Of a stretch of DNA of 64,000 nt, positions 61,730 through 64,000 are shown piece after piece (within the stretch, counting starts at the first letter, position 1; each line of letters begins with the position of its first letter). A model generated the notes under the pieces. The model ran no database searches, was not told where the DNA came from, and saw nothing but the letters and a program-made list of their open reading frames with translations. Location of the stretch: the NCBI RefSeq assembly GCF_000308755.1, contig NZ_BAGF01000056.1:111304-175303 (forward strand), written 5' to 3'. The stretch comes from Nocardia pneumoniae NBRC 100136 (GTDB lineage Bacteria; Actinomycetota; Actinomycetes; Mycobacteriales; Mycobacteriaceae). The position numbers were made by a program, and so were the translations under genes.

Positions 61730-63298
61730 GTGACCGGATCCGAATCGCAGCCTGTGGGCGCCTCCTCGCCCGCTCCTCAGCCGACCGAGTTCCCACCTCC
61801 GACAAAGCCCGCGGCCGGTCCAACTGGACGAACGGCTTGGACGATCGAGCGCAAAGGGCTCGAGTGGGTTGCCGACTACGAGCGTCGAGGCGACCCCCGT
61901 GGACTGTTCTGGCCGTGGGCCGCTCCGAACATCAATGTGATCTGCGTAACATTCGGCATGTTCGTGGCGGCGCTCGGTCTGGGCTGGCTGTCGGCGACGC
62001 TTGCCGCGGCGGTCGGTGCCGTGTTGTCGTTTTTGCTGGTCGGCCTGGCATCGCTGGCAGGGCAGCGGGGCGGGGCTCCGACCATGGTCGCCAGCCGTGC
62101 GGCATTCGGATTGCACGGCAACACGATTCCCGCCGCGCTGAGCTACCTGGCGCTGGTCGGGTGGGAGACCGTGGGCGCGGTCTTCTCCACTCTCGCCGCG
62201 AAAACCGTGGCGCTGCGGCTGGACCCTGATGTGAACACCACGGCGGTCATGGTCGTCGCCTTCGTAGCAGTGATCGTCGTCTCGACGGTGGTGGGGATCT
62301 ATGGCCTGCACGTGATCTTGCGAGTCCAGAAATGGCTCACGGTGGCATTCGCCGCTCTCACCGGCGTGTATCTGGTGTTGACGCTGCCTCGGATCTCGTT
62401 CACGGCGACCGGCCAATTCACGTGGGGCGCTTTCGCCGGCGGCGTGGCGCTCATCGCGACCGCCCTCGGCCTGGGCTGGGTGAACTGTGCCGCCGACTAC
62501 TCCCGGTACCTGCCCCGGGCGGCGAGCCGACGTGCCGTGGTCGGCTGGACCACGTTCGGCGGCAGCGCACCACCTATCGTTCTGATGACGTTCGGGATTC
62601 TTCTGGCCGCCGGGGATCCAGCGGTCGCGCACGCCGCGACCACTGATCCGGTCGGCGCCCTCGCAGCGCATCTGCCGACGTGGTTCCTTGTCCCATACGT
62701 CACGTTCGCCGTGCTGGCGTTCGTGTCCGCGTCGATCATGGACCTCTACTCTTCCGGGCTGGTCTTGCTGACCATCGGCGTCCGGCTTCCGCGCCAGCTC
62801 GCGGTGCTGATCGATGCCGGCCTGGTTACGCTTGCCGGTGGGTACGTCGCCTTCGCGGCACCGAACTTCTTCGCCCCGTTCCAGGCATTCCTCACCGTCA
62901 TCGGTGTGCCGATGGCCGCATGGACCGGGATCTTCCTGACCGATCTGTGGCAGCGCCGCCATCACGGCTACGACCGCGCTGCCCTCTACAGCCCCGCAGG
63001 TGTCTACGGCCGGATCAACTGGGTCGGGGTAGGTTCCCTGACCGCGGCAACCGCTGTCGGACTCGGCTTGGTCACCTCCCGTGATCCGCATATCGGCCCC
63101 CTGTTGGGCTACCTGTTCACCCCCGCCGCCCGCGACGGCAGCCTCGGCACCAGCAACTTGGGCGTCTTCGTAGCACTCGGCCTCTCCGCACTCATATACG
63201 CCGCCGCGCACCGGATCATCGGCCCTCGACCACATCAGACAAGTGATCTTCCGTCACCTGCCATCCATGAGAAGGAGCCGACCGCCGATGTCGGTTAG
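61730..63298 (+). CDS. NCS1-family purine/cytosine permease
   Basis: 522 residues from the GTG at 61730. A Pro/Ser-rich cytoplasmic N-terminus leads to about 12 transmembrane segments. Family features are FWPWAAPNINVICVTFGMFV in the first segment, APTMVASRAAFGLHGNTIPA, the substrate-site segment LGWVNCAADYSRYLPR and FVSASIMDLYSSGL. It probably imports a nucleobase (cytosine, purine or hydantoin type) with H+ or Na+. No catabolic gene is adjacent, so the substrate stays open. Confidence 0.92.
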   Translation: MTGSESQPVGASSPAPQPTEFPPPTKPAAGPTGRTAWTIERKGLEWVADYERRGDPRGLFWPWAAPNINVICVTFGMFVAALGLGWLSATLAAAVGAVLSFLLVGLASLAGQRGGAPTMVASRAAFGLHGNTIPAALSYLALVGWETVGAVFSTLAAKTVALRLDPDVNTTAVMVVAFVAVIVVSTVVGIYGLHVILRVQKWLTVAFAALTGVYLVLTLPRISFTATGQFTWGAFAGGVALIATALGLGWVNCAADYSRYLPRAASRRAVVGWTTFGGSAPPIVLMTFGILLAAGDPAVAHAATTDPVGALAAHLPTWFLVPYVTFAVLAFVSASIMDLYSSGLVLLTIGVRLPRQLAVLIDAGLVTLAGGYVAFAAPNFFAPFQAFLTVIGVPMAAWTGIFLTDLWQRRHHGYDRAALYSPAGVYGRINWVGVGSLTAATAVGLGLVTSRDPHIGPLLGYLFTPAARDGSLGTSNLGVFVALGLSALIYAAAHRIIGPRPHQTSDLPSPAIHEKEPTADVG

Positions 63299-63384
63299 GG
63301 AATCTGCGGTCATCTCGATATCACCGAGCAGCTGGTCGCGTTGGAGGGCAAAGCTGGGTTGGTGACCGCGATGGCGAGCCGTGT

Positions 63385-63720
63385 TTACCGTGGAAAACCA
63401 GCGTCGAACCCGTGCGACAAATCAAGATGGAATGCCCGGCCATCGGCGGTCGGCACCCACCCGCGAGCGAGCGCAACCCTGATCGTGTCTGCCACCTCCC
63501 GTGGTAGCACCGGCTCGGTTCTACGCCCGAGCCAGTTGCTGGGGTGCGGGCGATCCGTCTCGACCACGAGCACGGCACCACCAGATTCGGCACGCTCGAC
63601 AACATAGATACACGGTGACCAGCAATTGCCCTGGTTGTAGGTCGGCCTTCCGCGCAGCCTCCAGCGGTAAACAACGCCATCGACTGTGATACGCCGGGAG
63701 CCTTTGCGCCTGAGTGCCAT
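63385..63720 (-). CDS. Conserved actinobacterial hypothetical protein
   Basis: 111 residues from the ATG at 63720, with a GGGGGAGGG ribosome site. The start MALRRKGSRRITVDGVVYRW and the block ETDRPHPSNWLGRRTEPVLP followed by VALARGWVP are a pattern I recall from many Streptomyces and Nocardia proteins of unknown function. No signal peptide. Two cysteines (NCWSPC) lie close together. The region from 63721 to the window end holds no gene I can support. Confidence 0.75.
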   Translation of the reverse strand: MALRRKGSRRITVDGVVYRWRLRGRPTYNQGNCWSPCIYVVERAESGGAVLVVETDRPHPSNWLGRRTEPVLPREVADTIRVALARGWVPTADGRAFHLDLSHGFDAGFPR

Positions 63721-64000
63721 TACCCTCCCCCGATCTGCCATCGCCCGACCCGACAGTCACCAGCAACGCACCATATCGGCACCGAACGCGGATCGCGAAG
63801 GGCTCGTCTTGACCGATCACCAACCAGTCCCAGAAGGCACCCGGTGTGAGGATGCGCCTCATCTGGCGAGTGCCCTGCCCCGGTTCTGGGTCCGCAGCAC
63901 TCCGCAGCGGCGGATGGACTGGCCCTCACCAGAACGGCTCGAGGAACGGTTCGCTGAATTCAAGGCAGCTGGCTGACCAAACGAGCTCACGGCGGGTGGC

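Noticed and set aside
61646..63235. 529-codon minus-strand frame over the NCS1 permease
   Set aside because: Gly/Arg/Asp-rich shadow; the plus strand encodes a clear 12-segment permease.
63721..63976. Small plus-strand gene at the window end (ERLEERFAEFKAAG tail)
   Set aside because: No credible start codon or ribosome site; the tail looks protein-like but the upstream part overlaps the start of the hypothetical gene on the other strand.

Overview
The window is high-GC actinobacterial chromosome, most likely from Nocardia or a close mycolic-acid relative. The strongest argument is gene order. From recG to serA (about 17.1-46.6 kb) the set recG, DAK2 protein, ung, thiL, DUF3515, ddl, gpsA, fbiD, ppk, mutT1, hupB, leuD, leuC, IclR regulator, Rv2991-type protein, tRNA-Glu/tRNA-Gln, gltX, FAH protein, MFS, leuB, serA follows the order I recall for Mycobacterium tuberculosis Rv2973c-Rv2996c. 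The genus call is inference; no rRNA or species marker is present. No CRISPR array, prophage or intact insertion sequence was seen.

Left part (1-17 kb): the 5' two thirds of pyruvate carboxylase; a cobalamin riboswitch driving B12-independent methionine synthase metE; an Rpn/PD-(D/E)XK-like gene with a broken partial copy behind it; a methylcitrate-cycle cluster (prpD, prpB, prpC and an epoxide-hydrolase-like gene on the minus strand, divergent regulator prpR, and an opposing DUF1737 gene wedged between prpD and prpB); an ECF41-type sigma factor divergent from a DHA2 drug exporter; and an XRE-type regulator broken by a one-base shift in a C7 tract.

Middle (17-47 kb): the conserved housekeeping block. 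It covers DNA repair (recG, ung, mutT1), ribosome (rpmB), cell wall (ddl), lipid precursor (gpsA), coenzyme F420 (fbiD), polyphosphate (ppk), nucleoid (hupB), thiamine (thiL), leucine (leuB, leuC, leuD), serine (serA) and Glu/Gln decoding (gltX and two tRNAs). Locally added genes are a GNAT enzyme, a crotonase, an alpha/beta hydrolase and a small secreted peptide. Two repeat families lie here: a 35-bp unit (three copies near 37.8 kb, one near 22.35 kb) and a degenerate array of about 85-bp units at 38.8-39.3 kb.

Right part (46.6-64 kb): a TetR regulator with two matching operator palindromes controlling itself and a fused SDR/alpha-beta-hydrolase protein; a 39-residue peptide gene; a decayed intergenic stretch; a cold-shock gene; an inositol-type catabolic and ABC-uptake operon (iolE-like, binding protein, permease, single-domain ATPase, iolC, iolD) facing a LacI regulator plus a Gfo/Idh/MocA dehydrogenase, with two LacI-type palindromes between; conserved hypotheticals; and an NCS1 nucleobase permease with an interrupted palindrome before its start.
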